Assembly (NCBI RefSeq): GCF_005771565.1
Contig: NZ_VAWA01000004.1
Span: 62,001-126,000 of the forward strand
From: Nesterenkonia sphaerica
GTDB taxonomy: Bacteria > Actinomycetota > Actinomycetes > Actinomycetales > Micrococcaceae
Direction: 5' to 3'
Length of the DNA stretch: 64,000 bases
Position 1 is the stretch's first letter; the number at the start of each line of letters is the position of its first letter. The position numbers and the translations under genes are program-made. The notes below the pieces were generated by a model. That model was not told where the DNA came from and ran no database searches. It saw only the letters and a list, made by a program, of their open reading frames with translations. Shown here piece after piece: positions 47,905 to 59,067 of the stretch.

Positions 47905-49050
47905 ATGAACACATACTCCTTGGCTGTCATCGGTGGTGATGGCATCGGACCCGACGTGACTCAGGCTGCTCTGGCGGGGGTCCAGGCCGCGGCAGAGCGC
48001 TATGGCTTCACGGTCCGCACCACGAGCTTCGACCTCGGCGCTGAACACTACCTGCGCACCGGCGAGGTGATGGACCGCCCCACCACGGTCGCGCTTGAGA
48101 AGCACGATGCCGTCCTGCTGGGGGCGGTCGGGGACCCCCGGGTGGCCCCGGGAATTCTCGAACGAGGGCTCGTGGTCGCCCTGCGGACAGCATTCAACCA
48201 GTCGGTCAACATCCGTCCGGTGCGCCTCTATCCCGGTGTCGAGAGCCCGGTGCGCGGCGTGACCTCTCAGAACTGCGATCTGGTGGTGGTCCGGGAGAAC
48301 ACCGAAGGGCTGTATACCGGAGGAGGGTCCCTCTCCCATGCCGGGTCAGACCGTGCGGTGGCTGTGCAGAACTCCATCACCACCGCTGGGGCCACCGCCG
48401 AGGCGGTGGAGTTCGCATTTCAGCTCGCCCAGCAACGACGCCGCCGGGTGACCCTGTGTCACAAGACCAACATTCTTGTCCATGCCGGACAGCTGTGGCA
48501 GCAGACCGTCAACCGGATCGCTGAGAGCTACCCGGAGGTGGAGCATGATTATGTCCACGCCGATGCCATGTGCCAGCACTTGCCCCTGGATCCTGGGCGA
48601 TTCGACGTCATCGTCACTGACAACCTCTTTGGCGACATCATCAGCGACCTGGGTGCTACCGTGCAGGGCGGACTGGGACTGGCCGCCAGTGCTAACTTCA
48701 ACCCCCGCGGCACGGCCCCCAGCATGTACGAACCGGTCCACGGTTCCGCGCCTGACATTGCTGGCAAAGGATGGGCCAATCCGGCCGCCGCGGCGCTCTC
48801 GGCGGCCCTGTGCCTGGCGGGACTCGGACAGCGGGAGGCCGCGTTGAGTCTCGAGGCGGCCGTGGCATCAGTGGTCGCAGAGTTGCCTGCGCTGGCCGGT
48901 CCGGAGATGGGCGCCGACACTGCTGCCTTGGGGCACCGGATTGCCCAACGCGTCGCCGAGGGCGAGCCGGTCCGGGACGGGACCGGTGAGCAGTCCCTGA
49001 TGAGCGCACTGGGCCGGCTCGCTCAGCGCGCCCACCCCATGTCCGTATAA
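47905..49050 (+). CDS. Isocitrate/isopropylmalate/tartrate dehydrogenase-family protein (LeuB paralogue)
   Basis: 381 residues. Beta-decarboxylating dehydrogenase fold: [18 protein letters not shown], then LRTAFNQSVNIRPVRLYPGV, VVVRENTEGLY, HKTNILVHAG with catalytic Lys, DNLFGDIISDLGA metal Asp residues and [18 protein letters not shown] with GGAGGG 9 nt upstream. It is divergent from the catabolic set and probably co-regulated. The substrate-specificity stretch (LVVALRTAFNQSVNIRP) differs from the [17 protein letters not shown] of the leuB in this window, so it is unlikely to be the leucine enzyme. Tartrate, malate or a 3-alkylmalate are candidates. Confidence 0.85.
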   Translation: MNTYSLAVIGGDGIGPDVTQAALAGVQAAAERYGFTVRTTSFDLGAEHYLRTGEVMDRPTTVALEKHDAVLLGAVGDPRVAPGILERGLVVALRTAFNQSVNIRPVRLYPGVESPVRGVTSQNCDLVVVRENTEGLYTGGGSLSHAGSDRAVAVQNSITTAGATAEAVEFAFQLAQQRRRRVTLCHKTNILVHAGQLWQQTVNRIAESYPEVEHDYVHADAMCQHLPLDPGRFDVIVTDNLFGDIISDLGATVQGGLGLAASANFNPRGTAPSMYEPVHGSAPDIAGKGWANPAAAALSAALCLAGLGQREAALSLEAAVASVVAELPALAGPEMGADTAALGHRIAQRVAEGEPVRDGTGEQSLMSALGRLAQRAHPMSV

Positions 49051-49070
49051 TGAGACGGGCACAGAGGGTA

Positions 49071-49102
49071 TTGACGCAGCTCACGCTGGACGAAAGTATA
49101 GG
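49071..49102 (+). promoter_or_regulatory. Candidate ilvBNC promoter
   Basis: TTGACG (49071-49076) and TATAGG (49097-49102) lie upstream of the leader peptide, with a 20-bp spacer that is long. If correct, transcription starts near 49106-49110, at the leader ATG or just before the second ATG, so the leader would be leaderless. An attenuated ilvBNC with a leader peptide lacking a ribosome site is known in Corynebacterium glutamicum. Confidence 0.5.
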
Positions 49103-49105
49103 ACC

Positions 49106-49162
49106 ATGCGCCAGATGCTAGAACTAGTAGTAGTACCCGTCATTGCCCCCGCCGGGGCATGA
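49106..49162 (+). CDS. ilvL: ilvBNC leader peptide (18 aa), too short for most gene finders
   Basis: An ORF of 18 codons, MRQMLELVVVPVIAPAGA. Leu, Glu, Leu, Val, Val, Val, Pro, Val, Ile are in a row, and the Leu and three Val codons are CTA and GTA, rare in a high-GC genome. This matches the control-codon run of a branched-chain attenuator. Translation may start at 49106 or at the second ATG (49115, 15 codons, MLELVVV...). There is no ribosome site with proper spacing. The peptide ends 39 nt before the terminator stem. It serves as a sensor for charged Leu-, Val- and Ile-tRNA, not as a functional product. Confidence 0.85.
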   Translation: MRQMLELVVVPVIAPAGA

Positions 49163-49248
49163 ACGGTCTGCTGACTCAGCACTGACGCGAACCGATCGAT
49201 CACCCCGGCACGAGGGCCCCGCACAGGGACTCCGCATCGCCGGGGTTT
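49144..49248 (+). promoter_or_regulatory. ilvBNC transcription attenuator
   Basis: Three exclusive pairings: 1:2, TGCCCC (49144-49149) with 49154-49159; 2:3, GCCGGGG (49151-49157) with 49203-49209; 3:4, ACCCCGGC (49202-49209) with 49239-49246, followed by TTTCG. The 2:3 pairing is the antiterminator, 3:4 the terminator. A ribosome stalled on the Leu/Val/Ile codons would cover segment 1 and favour 2:3 and read-through; one that reaches the stop codon covers segment 2 and favours 3:4. Confidence 0.8.
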
Positions 49249-49279
49249 CGTCTGTGTCGGGGCAGATAGGGATTGGACA

Positions 49280-51109
49280 GTGACCATGTTGACAACCACA
49301 ACAGCCGACCACCGGCTCTACGGGCCCGGAGGCAGCGCCGCGCCTGAGCAGGTGACCGGAAGCCAAGCGATCATCCGCAGCCTCGAAGAGCTCGGGGTCA
49401 CAGACGTCTTCGGCATCCCCGGCGGGGCCATCCTGCCCACCTACGACCCGCTGATGGATTCCGAGAAGCTCAACCACATCCTGGTCCGGCATGAACAGGG
49501 CGCCGGCCATGCGGCCCAGGGTTACGCCATGGCGACCGGAGAAGTCGGCGTCTGCTTCGCCACCTCCGGGCCTGGCGCCACGAACTTGGTCACCCCACTG
49601 GCAGACGCCCACATGGACTCCGTGCCTATGGTCGCCATCACCGGGCAGGTCAACGCCTCAGTCATCGGCACTGACGCGTTCCAGGAAGCGGACATCGTCG
49701 GCATCGCCACCCCCATCACCAAGCACACCTACCTGGTCACCGACGCCGATGAGATCCCCCGGGTGATGGCCGAGGCCTTCCACATTGCGTCCTCCGGCCG
49801 CCCTGGGCCGGTTCTGGTGGACATCACCAAGTCAGCGCAGACCGCCCAGACCACCTTCGCGTGGCCGCCCAAGCTCGGACTCACCGGGTACAAGCCGGTC
49901 ACCCGCGGGCATGCCCGGCAGGTGCGGGAGGCCGCCAAACTCATCGCCGCCAGCCAGCGGCCCGTCTTCTACCTCGGCGGCGGGGTCATCAAGGCAGACG
50001 CCTGCACCGAATTCGCCGCCCTCGCCGAAACCGTCGGCGCACCAGTGGTCACCACGCTCATGGCGCGCGGGGCATTCCCGGACAGCCACCCCCAGAACGT
50101 CGGGATGCCCGGTATGCACGGGAAAGTCTCCGCGGTGGCTGCGCTGCAGCAGTCCGACCTGCTCATCACCCTCGGAGCCCGCTTCGACGACCGGGTCACC
50201 GGCCAGCTGGACACCTTTGCCCCCGAGGCCAAAGTCATCCACGCGGACATCGACCCCGCAGAGATCTCCAAGAACCGGCATGCGGATGTGCCGATTGTCG
50301 GCTCCCTGAAGGAGATCATTCCTGAGCTGAACAACGCGGTGGCAGAAACCTTCGCCAAACACCAGCGGCCGGACCTCGAGCCCTGGTGGCAGCGGCTGAA
50401 CCGCCTGGTGGAGACCTACCCGTTGGGCTGGACCACCCCCGAGGACGGGGCGATCGCCCCCCAGCAGGTCATCCAGCAGCTGAGCAAAGCATCCGGTCCG
50501 GAAGCGGTCTACGTCGCTGGCGTCGGGCAGCACCAGATGTGGGCCGCACAGTTTGTCGGCTACGAACGTCCCCGGCAGTGGCTGAACTCCGGCGGGCTGG
50601 GCACCATGGGTTACTCGGTGCCGGCGGCGATGGGCGCACAGGTCGGCAACCCGGATCGGACCGTCTGGGCCATCGATGGCGACGGCTGCTTCCAGATGAC
50701 CAATCAGGAGCTGGCCACCTGCGCCATCAATAACATCCCCATCAAGGTCGCCGTCATCAACAATTCCTCGCTGGGCATGGTGCGGCAGTGGCAGACCCTG
50801 TTCTACGAGTCCCGCTATTCGAACACGGACCTCAACACTGCGCTGAACCCCTCCGGCGAGGAGGTCGTGCGTATCCCCGACTTCGTGAAGCTCGCCGAAG
50901 CCTACGGCTGCGTGGGGCTGCGCTGCGAGCGTGAGGAGGACATCGACTCTGTGATCGCCCAGGCCTTGGAGATCAACGACCGCCCAGTGGTCATCGACTT
51001 CGTGGTCTCGCGTGATTCCATGGTGTGGCCCATGGTCCCGGCCGGGGTCTCCAACAGCGATATCCAAGTGGCGCGCAATATGACCCCCGAGTGGGACGAA
51101 GAGGAGTAA
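49280..51109 (+). CDS. ilvB: Acetolactate synthase, large subunit
   Basis: 609 residues. It condenses pyruvate with pyruvate or 2-oxobutyrate using thiamine diphosphate, the first step for Val, Leu and Ile. Landmarks are [12 protein letters not shown], the catalytic Glu in [23 protein letters not shown], the FAD region and the ThDP/Mg motif [18 protein letters not shown]...NNS. The GTG start is chosen since AGGGA (49268-49272) is 7 nt upstream; the ATG at 49286 would be 13 nt away. It is preceded by the attenuator and followed by ilvN after 3 bp. Confidence 0.97.
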   Translation: MTMLTTTTADHRLYGPGGSAAPEQVTGSQAIIRSLEELGVTDVFGIPGGAILPTYDPLMDSEKLNHILVRHEQGAGHAAQGYAMATGEVGVCFATSGPGATNLVTPLADAHMDSVPMVAITGQVNASVIGTDAFQEADIVGIATPITKHTYLVTDADEIPRVMAEAFHIASSGRPGPVLVDITKSAQTAQTTFAWPPKLGLTGYKPVTRGHARQVREAAKLIAASQRPVFYLGGGVIKADACTEFAALAETVGAPVVTTLMARGAFPDSHPQNVGMPGMHGKVSAVAALQQSDLLITLGARFDDRVTGQLDTFAPEAKVIHADIDPAEISKNRHADVPIVGSLKEIIPELNNAVAETFAKHQRPDLEPWWQRLNRLVETYPLGWTTPEDGAIAPQQVIQQLSKASGPEAVYVAGVGQHQMWAAQFVGYERPRQWLNSGGLGTMGYSVPAAMGAQVGNPDRTVWAIDGDGCFQMTNQELATCAINNIPIKVAVINNSSLGMVRQWQTLFYESRYSNTDLNTALNPSGEEVVRIPDFVKLAEAYGCVGLRCEREEDIDSVIAQALEINDRPVVIDFVVSRDSMVWPMVPAGVSNSDIQVARNMTPEWDEEE

Positions 51110-51112
51110 GCC

Positions 51113-52719
<1,607 letters not shown>

Positions 52720-52751
52720 GAGCCTCCGCAGTCCAGACAGTACTAGAGTGA

Positions 52752-52784
52752 GTGGGGGCCGATGGCGGCAACGTCGGCCCCCAC
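52752..52784 (+). terminator. Intrinsic terminator after ilvC
   Basis: A perfect 11-bp stem (52752-52762 with 52774-52784) and an 11-nt loop are followed by TTGTC. It lies 32 bp after the ilvC stop and 37 bp before serA, so serA probably has its own promoter or depends on read-through. Confidence 0.8.
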
Positions 52785-52820
52785 TTGTCATGCACCAGTG
52801 ATTCGAACAAGAAGGAACCC

Positions 52821-54416
52821 GTGAGCACTCGTCCCGTCGTAGTCCTAGCCGAAGAGCTTTCGCCGGCCACCGTTGAGGCCCTCGGCCCCGACTTCGAGAT
52901 CCTGCAGTCTGACGGTACGGACAGGCCGCGCCTGTTCACCGACATCGCGACCGCCGACGCCCTCATGGTGCGTTCTGCTACCAAAGTCGATGCTGAGCTG
53001 CTCAGCCACGCTCGGCAGCTGAAGGTCGTGGCCCGGGCCGGCGTCGGGCTGGACAACGTGGACATCGCCGCCGCGACTGCCGCGGGAGTGATGGTCGTCA
53101 ACGCCCCCACCTCCAACATTCTTTCGGCGGCGGAGCTGACCTGCGCGCACATTTTGGGACTGGCCAGAAATGTGTCCCCGGCCCACCAGGCGCTGAAGGC
53201 CGGGGAGTGGAAGCGCTCCAAGTACACCGGTGTGGAGCTCTCGGAGAAGACCCTCGGCGTTATCGGCCTCGGCCGAATCGGCGGTCTGGTCGCCGAACGC
53301 ATGGCCGCCTTTGGCATGGACATCGTCGCCTACGACCCCTACGTCACCTCAGCCAGGGCCCACCAGCTCGGCGCCAAACTGGTCTCCCTGGACGAGCTCT
53401 ACGCCCGGGCCGATGTGGTCACCATCCACATGCCGAAGACCCCGGAGACCATCGGCATGCTCAACGCCGAGGCCTTCGCGAAGATGAAGGACTCGGTCTT
53501 CATCGTCAATGTCGCCCGCGGGGGACTTATCAACGAAGCCCACCTTGAAGACGCCCTGTCAGCGGGCACCATCGGCGGCGCCGCAGTGGACGTCTTCGCG
53601 TCAGAACCCGCCACTGATCTGCCCTTCTTCGCCCACGAGAACGTGGTGGTCACCCCGCATCTGGGTGCCTCGACACATGAGGCACAGGAGAAGGCCGGGG
53701 TCTCGGTGGCGCGGTCGGTCCGGCTCGCCCTGGACGGGGAACTGGTCCCCGACGCCGTCAACGTCGCCGGCGGGGCGATCGACGAACTGGTCCGTCCCGG
53801 TATTCCGCTGATGGAACGGCTCGGTCGGGTGCTGACCGCACTGTCCTCTGAGGCGCTGACCGACATCGAGACCGAAGCTGCCGGCGAGATCGCCGAGCTT
53901 AACGTCTCTGCTCTGCAACTGGCCGCGCTGAAGGGCATCTTCACCGATGTGGTCAATGACCCCGTCAGCTACGTCAACGCCCCAGTCCTGGCTGAGCAGC
54001 GGGGCATTTCCACCCGGCTGAGCACCACCACTGAGGTGGAGGACTACCGCAATGCACTGACCATCCGGGCCGCGACCTCTTCCGGGCAGCACCTCTCTGT
54101 CCGCGGGACGCTCACCGGCCCGAAGCAGATTCAAAAGATCGTAGGCATCAATGGCTACGACCTGGAGATCACCCTGACCGACCACCTGGTCGTCTTCGAA
54201 TACGGGGACCGGCCCGGCGTGGTGGGGACCCTGGGCCGGATCCTGGGCGAGCACCAGGTCAACATCGCTGGTATGCAGGTCAGCCAGAACACCAAGGAAG
54301 GCCGCGCCCTGGCTGTGCTGGCAGTCGATGTGGCGCTGCCGTCCGGAGTGCTGCAAGCCATCGCCAGCGAGGTCGATGCCGCACTGGCCGCTGAAGTCGA
54401 CCTGGAAGAGAGCTAG
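52821..54416 (+). CDS. serA: D-3-phosphoglycerate dehydrogenase
   Basis: 531 residues, the long type with an intervening domain and a C-terminal ACT domain. It oxidises 3-phosphoglycerate in the first step of serine synthesis. NAD-binding GLGRIGGLVAERMAAFGMD, then NVARGGLINE, the catalytic His in HLGASTHEAQ. The ACT domain (from about residue 458, DHLVVFEYGDRPGVVG) binds serine. The GTG start has GAAGGA 4 nt upstream. An open frame starting at 52752 runs through the terminator and is not part of the protein. Confidence 0.97.
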   Translation: MSTRPVVVLAEELSPATVEALGPDFEILQSDGTDRPRLFTDIATADALMVRSATKVDAELLSHARQLKVVARAGVGLDNVDIAAATAAGVMVVNAPTSNILSAAELTCAHILGLARNVSPAHQALKAGEWKRSKYTGVELSEKTLGVIGLGRIGGLVAERMAAFGMDIVAYDPYVTSARAHQLGAKLVSLDELYARADVVTIHMPKTPETIGMLNAEAFAKMKDSVFIVNVARGGLINEAHLEDALSAGTIGGAAVDVFASEPATDLPFFAHENVVVTPHLGASTHEAQEKAGVSVARSVRLALDGELVPDAVNVAGGAIDELVRPGIPLMERLGRVLTALSSEALTDIETEAAGEIAELNVSALQLAALKGIFTDVVNDPVSYVNAPVLAEQRGISTRLSTTTEVEDYRNALTIRAATSSGQHLSVRGTLTGPKQIQKIVGINGYDLEITLTDHLVVFEYGDRPGVVGTLGRILGEHQVNIAGMQVSQNTKEGRALAVLAVDVALPSGVLQAIASEVDAALAAEVDLEES

Positions 54417-54425
54417 CGAGCACCC

Positions 54426-56039
54426 ATGGCCCTCCGCCCGTCCTACTATCTGACCACCGCAATTACCTACCCCAACGGGGAACCGCACATCGGCCACGCC
54501 TATGAGTACATCTCGGCGGATGTGATGGCCCGTTTCAAACGCCTTGACGGATTCGACGTCCGGTTCCTCACCGGCACCGACGAGCACGGCCAGAAGGTGC
54601 AGCAGACTGCGCAGCGGGAGGGGCTGACCCCCTACGAACTGGCCACCCGCAACGCCTTGGCCATCAAGCGGGTCGATGATGAGGTGCTCGGCGTCTCCTA
54701 CGACAGGTTCATCCGTACCACCGACCCGGACCATTACCTCGCCTCACAGGCCATCTGGCGCCGCATGGTGGAGGCCGGCGACATCTACCTGGACAAGTAC
54801 GCCGGATGGTACTCGGTGCGCGATGAGCGGTTCTTCGCCGATGATGAGACCGAGGTCCGCGAGGACGGGCAGCGCTACGCAGCGGAAACCGGCACCCCGG
54901 TGACCTGGACGGAGGAAGAGAGCTACTTCTTCCGGCTCTCCGCCTACCAGCAGAAGCTGCTCGACCTCTACAGCAGTCACCCCGAATTCGCCGCACCGGC
55001 CAGCCGGTTCAACGAGGTCATCCGATTCGTCGAAAGCGGACTGGAGGACCTGTCCATTTCCCGCACCACGTTCGACTGGGGTGTCCCGGTGCCCAAAGAG
55101 CTCACCTCCGGTGAGACCGACCTCGACCACGTGATGTATGTCTGGGTGGACGCACTGACCAACTACCTCACAGGCGTGGGCTTCCCAGACACCGACTCCG
55201 AGGAGTTTCAGCGGCGGTGGCCGGCGGACCTGCACATCATCGGCAAGGACATCTCCCGCTTCCACTGCATCTTCTGGCCCGCCTTCCTGATGAGCGCCGG
55301 TCTGGAGCTTCCACGCCGAGTGATGATCCATGGGTTCCTGCACAACGCCGGGGAGAAGATGTCGAAGTCCGTGGGCAACGTGGTGGCCCCGGCCGCCTGG
55401 ACCCAGACCTACGGGCTCGACGCGGTTCGCTTCTTCCTGCTGCGCGAATTCCCCTATGGACAGGACGGCTCCTACACCCATGACGCGGTAGTCGGCCGGA
55501 AGAACTCGGATCTGGCCAACAATCTGGGGAATCTGGCCCAGCGGTCACTGAGCATGATCGCGAAGAACTGTGCTGGAGCCATCCCGGAGCCGGGGGAGCT
55601 GCGGCAGGCTGATACGGAGATCCTTCAGCAGGCAGACTCCCTCTTGGAGGTCTCCCGTGAGGCCTACCAGGGCCAGCAGTTCCATCGGGCGTTGGAGCGC
55701 ACCTGGTTCGCACTGGGTGAAGCCAACGCCTATTTCGCCGACCAGGCGCCCTGGCAGCTGAAGAAGACCGATGAAGCCCGAATGCGCACCGTGCTCTACG
55801 TCACCGCTGAGGTCCTGCGTCGGGTGGCGCTGCTGATCCAACCGGTGATGCCCGGCTCGGCCACACAGCTTCTCGACGCCCTAGGGGTCGCCCCCGGCGG
55901 TGACGCCGGAGCCACCAACGCCTCCAACACCGGCCCGCGTGCCTTCGCCGCCTTTGCGCAGAAGCTGGCCCCGGGCACGCCCATCAGCAAGCCCCAGCCC
56001 ATCTTCCCCCGTCACGAAGATCCCCAGGAGACCACATGA
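54426..56039 (+). CDS. metG: Methionyl-tRNA synthetase
   Basis: 537 residues, the short form without the C-terminal tRNA-binding (EMAP-like) domain. Class I signatures are PHIGHAYEY (HIGH) and KMSKSVG (KMSKS). The connective peptide lacks a four-Cys zinc knuckle, and the anticodon-binding helical bundle has a WQLKKTD block. It starts 9 bp after serA, and its stop overlaps the leuB ATG (ATGA). A tRNA synthetase between amino-acid pathway genes is unexpected but the coupling argues that it is a real operon member. GAGCACCC before the ATG is a weak ribosome site. Confidence 0.96.
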   Translation: MALRPSYYLTTAITYPNGEPHIGHAYEYISADVMARFKRLDGFDVRFLTGTDEHGQKVQQTAQREGLTPYELATRNALAIKRVDDEVLGVSYDRFIRTTDPDHYLASQAIWRRMVEAGDIYLDKYAGWYSVRDERFFADDETEVREDGQRYAAETGTPVTWTEEESYFFRLSAYQQKLLDLYSSHPEFAAPASRFNEVIRFVESGLEDLSISRTTFDWGVPVPKELTSGETDLDHVMYVWVDALTNYLTGVGFPDTDSEEFQRRWPADLHIIGKDISRFHCIFWPAFLMSAGLELPRRVMIHGFLHNAGEKMSKSVGNVVAPAAWTQTYGLDAVRFFLLREFPYGQDGSYTHDAVVGRKNSDLANNLGNLAQRSLSMIAKNCAGAIPEPGELRQADTEILQQADSLLEVSREAYQGQQFHRALERTWFALGEANAYFADQAPWQLKKTDEARMRTVLYVTAEVLRRVALLIQPVMPGSATQLLDALGVAPGGDAGATNASNTGPRAFAAFAQKLAPGTPISKPQPIFPRHEDPQETT

Positions 56040-57109
56040 GCCAGACATTCAGCATTGCCGTCATCGGCGGCGACGGGATCGGCCCTGAAGTGATCGCCGA
56101 GGCGCGCCGGGCGCTCAACGCCGCGTTGGCGCACGAGGACACCACGCTGCAGTACACCGACTACGAACTGGGCACCAGTCACTGGCTGAAGACAGGGGAG
56201 ACCCTGCATGAGGAGACCCTGGAGAGCCTCCGCGCACACGACGCCATCCTCTTCGGCGCCGTCGGGGCTGATCCCCAGGACAAGCGGATTCCCTCCGGAG
56301 TGATTGAGCGCGATCTGCTGCTGAAGCTGCGCTTTGAGCTCGACCACTACATCAATCTGCGCCCGACCCGCACATATCCGGGAGTCCCCACACCCTTGGC
56401 GGCAGCTGAGGATTTCGACTTCGTGGTGGTGCGCGAAGGCACCGAAGGGCCCTATGTCGGCAACGGCGGAACTCTGCGCCGCGGCTCGGAGCACGAGATC
56501 GCCACCGAGGTCTCGGTCAACACCGCTCATGGTGTGCGGCGTGTGGTTGCCGACGCCTTCCGGCGCGCCGCCTCCCGCCGAGGCCGCCTGACGCTGGTGC
56601 ACAAACACAACGTCCTCACCCACGCCGGAAACCTCTGGCGGCGGGCCGTCGAAGAGCATGCTGCGCAGTACCCGCAGGTCAGCTGGGACTACATGCACGT
56701 CGACGCCGCTACCATCCACATGGTGGCCGACCCGCAGCGCTTTGACGTCATCGTCACCGACAACCTCTTCGGCGACATTCTCACCGACCTGGCCGGGGCC
56801 GTCTCCGGTGGCATCGGCCAGGCTCCCTCGGCCTCCATCAATGGTGAAGGCACCGCACCGTCGATGTTCGAGCCTGTCCACGGCTCCGCCCCCGATATTG
56901 CCGGGCAAGGGATCGCCGATCCCACCGCTGCGGTGCTGTGCGCCGGACTGATGCTGGACCACCTGGGACTGGATCAAGCTGCGGCGCGCATCGAGCGGGC
57001 CGTGCACACCCAGCTCAGCCAATGGGCCGAACAGGACACGGGACAGGGCCTGAGCACCACCGAGCGCGGAGAGGCATACGTCAGTAGAATCAAGGCACTG
57101 ACGGACTAG
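56036..57109 (+). CDS. leuB: 3-isopropylmalate dehydrogenase
   Basis: 357 residues. It oxidises and decarboxylates 3-isopropylmalate in leucine synthesis. [11 protein letters not shown], the LeuB-type [63 protein letters not shown] and [17 protein letters not shown] are present. The ATG overlaps the metG stop. leuA, leuC and leuD are not in the window. It is clearly distinct from the paralogue at 47905, which differs at the substrate-binding helix. Confidence 0.95.
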   Translation: MSQTFSIAVIGGDGIGPEVIAEARRALNAALAHEDTTLQYTDYELGTSHWLKTGETLHEETLESLRAHDAILFGAVGADPQDKRIPSGVIERDLLLKLRFELDHYINLRPTRTYPGVPTPLAAAEDFDFVVVREGTEGPYVGNGGTLRRGSEHEIATEVSVNTAHGVRRVVADAFRRAASRRGRLTLVHKHNVLTHAGNLWRRAVEEHAAQYPQVSWDYMHVDAATIHMVADPQRFDVIVTDNLFGDILTDLAGAVSGGIGQAPSASINGEGTAPSMFEPVHGSAPDIAGQGIADPTAAVLCAGLMLDHLGLDQAAARIERAVHTQLSQWAEQDTGQGLSTTERGEAYVSRIKALTD

Positions 57110-57121
57110 AAAGGGCCCCAC

Positions 57122-58195
57122 ATGCAGTTCGAGATCGTCGACCACCCCGCTCCACGTTCAGCTGAACAGATCAAGAGCATCTTGGCCGACCCAGGCTTCG
57201 GCACCAACTTCTCCGACCACACCGCAGTGATCGACTGGACCGAACAGCGCGGGTGGCACCACGCGCGGGTAGAGCCGTACGGTCCTATTGCTCTGGACCC
57301 GGCGGCCTCGGTACTGCACTATTCGCAGGAAGTCTTTGAGGGCATGAAGGCCTACCTGCACAGCGACGGCAGCATCTACACCTTCCGCCCCGAGGCCAAC
57401 GCCGCGCGGTTGAACAAGTCAGCTCGCCGCATGGCGCTGCCCGAGCTCGATGAGCAGCTCTTCATCGCCTCACTGGAGCAGCTGGTGCGCGCAGACAAGG
57501 CATGGGTACCCGGCGGGGAAGGTGAGGCGCTGTACTTGCGTCCCTTCATGTTCGCCACCGAGGCGTTCCTCGGTGTCCGCGCGGCCAAAGAGGTCACCTA
57601 CCGAGTCATCGCCTCACCTGCGGGCAATTATTTCGGCGGCGAGTTGAAACCGGTGCGCATCTGGGTCTCCCGGGACTATGTCCGCGCTGCCCCCGGTGGC
57701 ACCGGCGAAGCAAAGACCGGCGGCAATTACGCCGGGTCACTCATCGCTCAGCAGCAGGCGGCAGAGCACGGCTGCCAGCAGGTGCTGTTCCTGGACCCGC
57801 TCCACGAGAACGCAGTCGAAGAACTGGGTGGAATGAACGTCTTCCTGGTCACCAACGACGGCCGACTGCTCACGCCTGAGCTGACCGGCACCATCCTCGA
57901 AGGCATCACCCGATCATCAGTGATCCAGCTGGCCAAGGATCGAGGGCTCACGGTGGAGGAACGGCGGATCACGCTGGACGAGTGGGACCGCGGTGTGCGC
58001 AGCGGGGAGATCACCGAGGCCTTCGCCTGTGGCACCGCCGCCGTCATCACACCGATCGGTGAACTGGTCGACGGCGACCACCGCATCGCCTCCACCGGCA
58101 CCGGCGAGGTGACCCAGTCCCTGCGCGATGAACTGCTGGGCATCCAGACCGGTACCGTCGAGGACCGCCACGGCTGGCTCCACCGGTTGGCCTGA
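57122..58195 (+). CDS. ilvE: Branched-chain-amino-acid aminotransferase
   Basis: 357 residues. Class IV PLP aminotransferase that makes Val, Leu and Ile from the keto acids, the last step of the pathway. Landmarks are LHYSQEVFEGMKAYL, RPFMFATEAFLGV, the PLP-lysine near residue 199 (AKTGGNYAGS), EELGGMNVF, and FACGTAAVITPIGEL. The ATG is 12 bp after leuB and follows AAAGGGCC. It belongs with leuB and metG in the same transcript. The fold and substrate residues fit the long bacterial/eukaryotic BCAT type. Confidence 0.97.
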   Translation: MQFEIVDHPAPRSAEQIKSILADPGFGTNFSDHTAVIDWTEQRGWHHARVEPYGPIALDPAASVLHYSQEVFEGMKAYLHSDGSIYTFRPEANAARLNKSARRMALPELDEQLFIASLEQLVRADKAWVPGGEGEALYLRPFMFATEAFLGVRAAKEVTYRVIASPAGNYFGGELKPVRIWVSRDYVRAAPGGTGEAKTGGNYAGSLIAQQQAAEHGCQQVLFLDPLHENAVEELGGMNVFLVTNDGRLLTPELTGTILEGITRSSVIQLAKDRGLTVEERRITLDEWDRGVRSGEITEAFACGTAAVITPIGELVDGDHRIASTGTGEVTQSLRDELLGIQTGTVEDRHGWLHRLA

Positions 58196-58213
58196 GGCGC
58201 AGCGCCCGACCGA

Positions 58214-58219
58214 TAGAGT
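58214..58219 (+). promoter_or_regulatory. Candidate -10 box of a leaderless FAH-family gene promoter
   Basis: TAGAGT fits TAnnnT and ends 6 nt before the ATG at 58226. There is no ribosome site. The box lies 18 bp after the ilvE stop and could start an independent leaderless transcript. TTGGCC (58187-58192) is too far for a good -35. Confidence 0.45.
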
Positions 58220-58225
58220 GTCTGC

Positions 58226-58999
58226 ATGCGCATTGCACGATTTGTCACCGATTCTGACCCCGCCTACGGCCTCGTCACCGGAGAACCCGGCGAGGAGAAG
58301 ATCATCCAGCTGGCTGGTGATCCCTTCTATCAGGGCATCCAGGAGACCGGCCAGACCCACCAGCTCGACGACGTTCGCCTCGTCGCGCCGATCATCCCGC
58401 GGTCAAAGATCATCGGCGTGGGCAAGAACTACGCTGATCACGCCGCCGAGATGGGCGGTGAGCTGCCGGCCAGCCCTCTGCTGTTCCTGATCCCCAACAC
58501 TGCGGTCGTGGGACCCAATGAACCGGTGAAGCTGCCCAGCTTCTCCGACGAGGTCAGCTATGAGGCCGAGCTGGCCGTCGTCATCGGGCGGATCTGCAAG
58601 GACGTGCCCCTGGACCGCGTCCCGGAAGTGGTCTTCGGCTACACCGTGGCCAATGACGTCACCGCCCGGGACGCCCAGCGCACCGACAAACAGTGGGCCC
58701 GCGCCAAAGGCTTCGACGGCTCCGCCCCACTGGGCCCGTGGATCGAAACCGAACTGGACCCGGAGAACCTGCGGATCACCGGCACACACAACGGCAAGAC
58801 CGTCCAGGACGGCAACACCTCACAAATGGTCTTCGGGGTCCCTGAGCTGGTCTCCTACATCTCGGAGGCGATGACCCTGCTGCCCGGAGACGTGATTCTC
58901 ACCGGCACCCCCGCGGGTGTGGGACTGCTGGCCGACGGAGACAGCTTCGAGGCAGCGGTCGAGGGCATCGGCATCCTGCGAAACACCTTCCGGTCCTAG
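58226..58999 (+). CDS. Fumarylacetoacetate hydrolase (FAH)-family protein
   Basis: 257 residues. The FAH fold covers hydrolases and decarboxylases such as acylpyruvases and oxaloacetate decarboxylases. The metal site is in [14 protein letters not shown] (E-x-E). Landmarks are [53 protein letters not shown] and LTGTPAGVG. It is the conserved neighbour of ilvE/leuB and gltX in many Actinobacteria. The role here is probably housekeeping (acylpyruvate or oxaloacetate removal), not tyrosine catabolism, since no hmg or hpd gene is near. Substrate not predictable. Confidence 0.9.
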   Translation: MRIARFVTDSDPAYGLVTGEPGEEKIIQLAGDPFYQGIQETGQTHQLDDVRLVAPIIPRSKIIGVGKNYADHAAEMGGELPASPLLFLIPNTAVVGPNEPVKLPSFSDEVSYEAELAVVIGRICKDVPLDRVPEVVFGYTVANDVTARDAQRTDKQWARAKGFDGSAPLGPWIETELDPENLRITGTHNGKTVQDGNTSQMVFGVPELVSYISEAMTLLPGDVILTGTPAGVGLLADGDSFEAAVEGIGILRNTFRS

Positions 59000-59009
59000 T
59001 TCGCGCCCC

Positions 59010-59037
59010 GACCGCAGCACCCCAGAGGTCTGCGGTC
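59010..59037 (+). terminator. Candidate terminator after the FAH-family gene
   Basis: GACCGCAG (59010-59017) pairs with CTGCGGTC (59030-59037), an 8-bp stem with a 12-nt loop. There is no long T tail. A CATAAT box (59041-59046) just after it could start a gltX transcript. Confidence 0.55.
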
Positions 59038-59067
59038 CGACATAATTCTCAAGGAGAGCACCACGAC

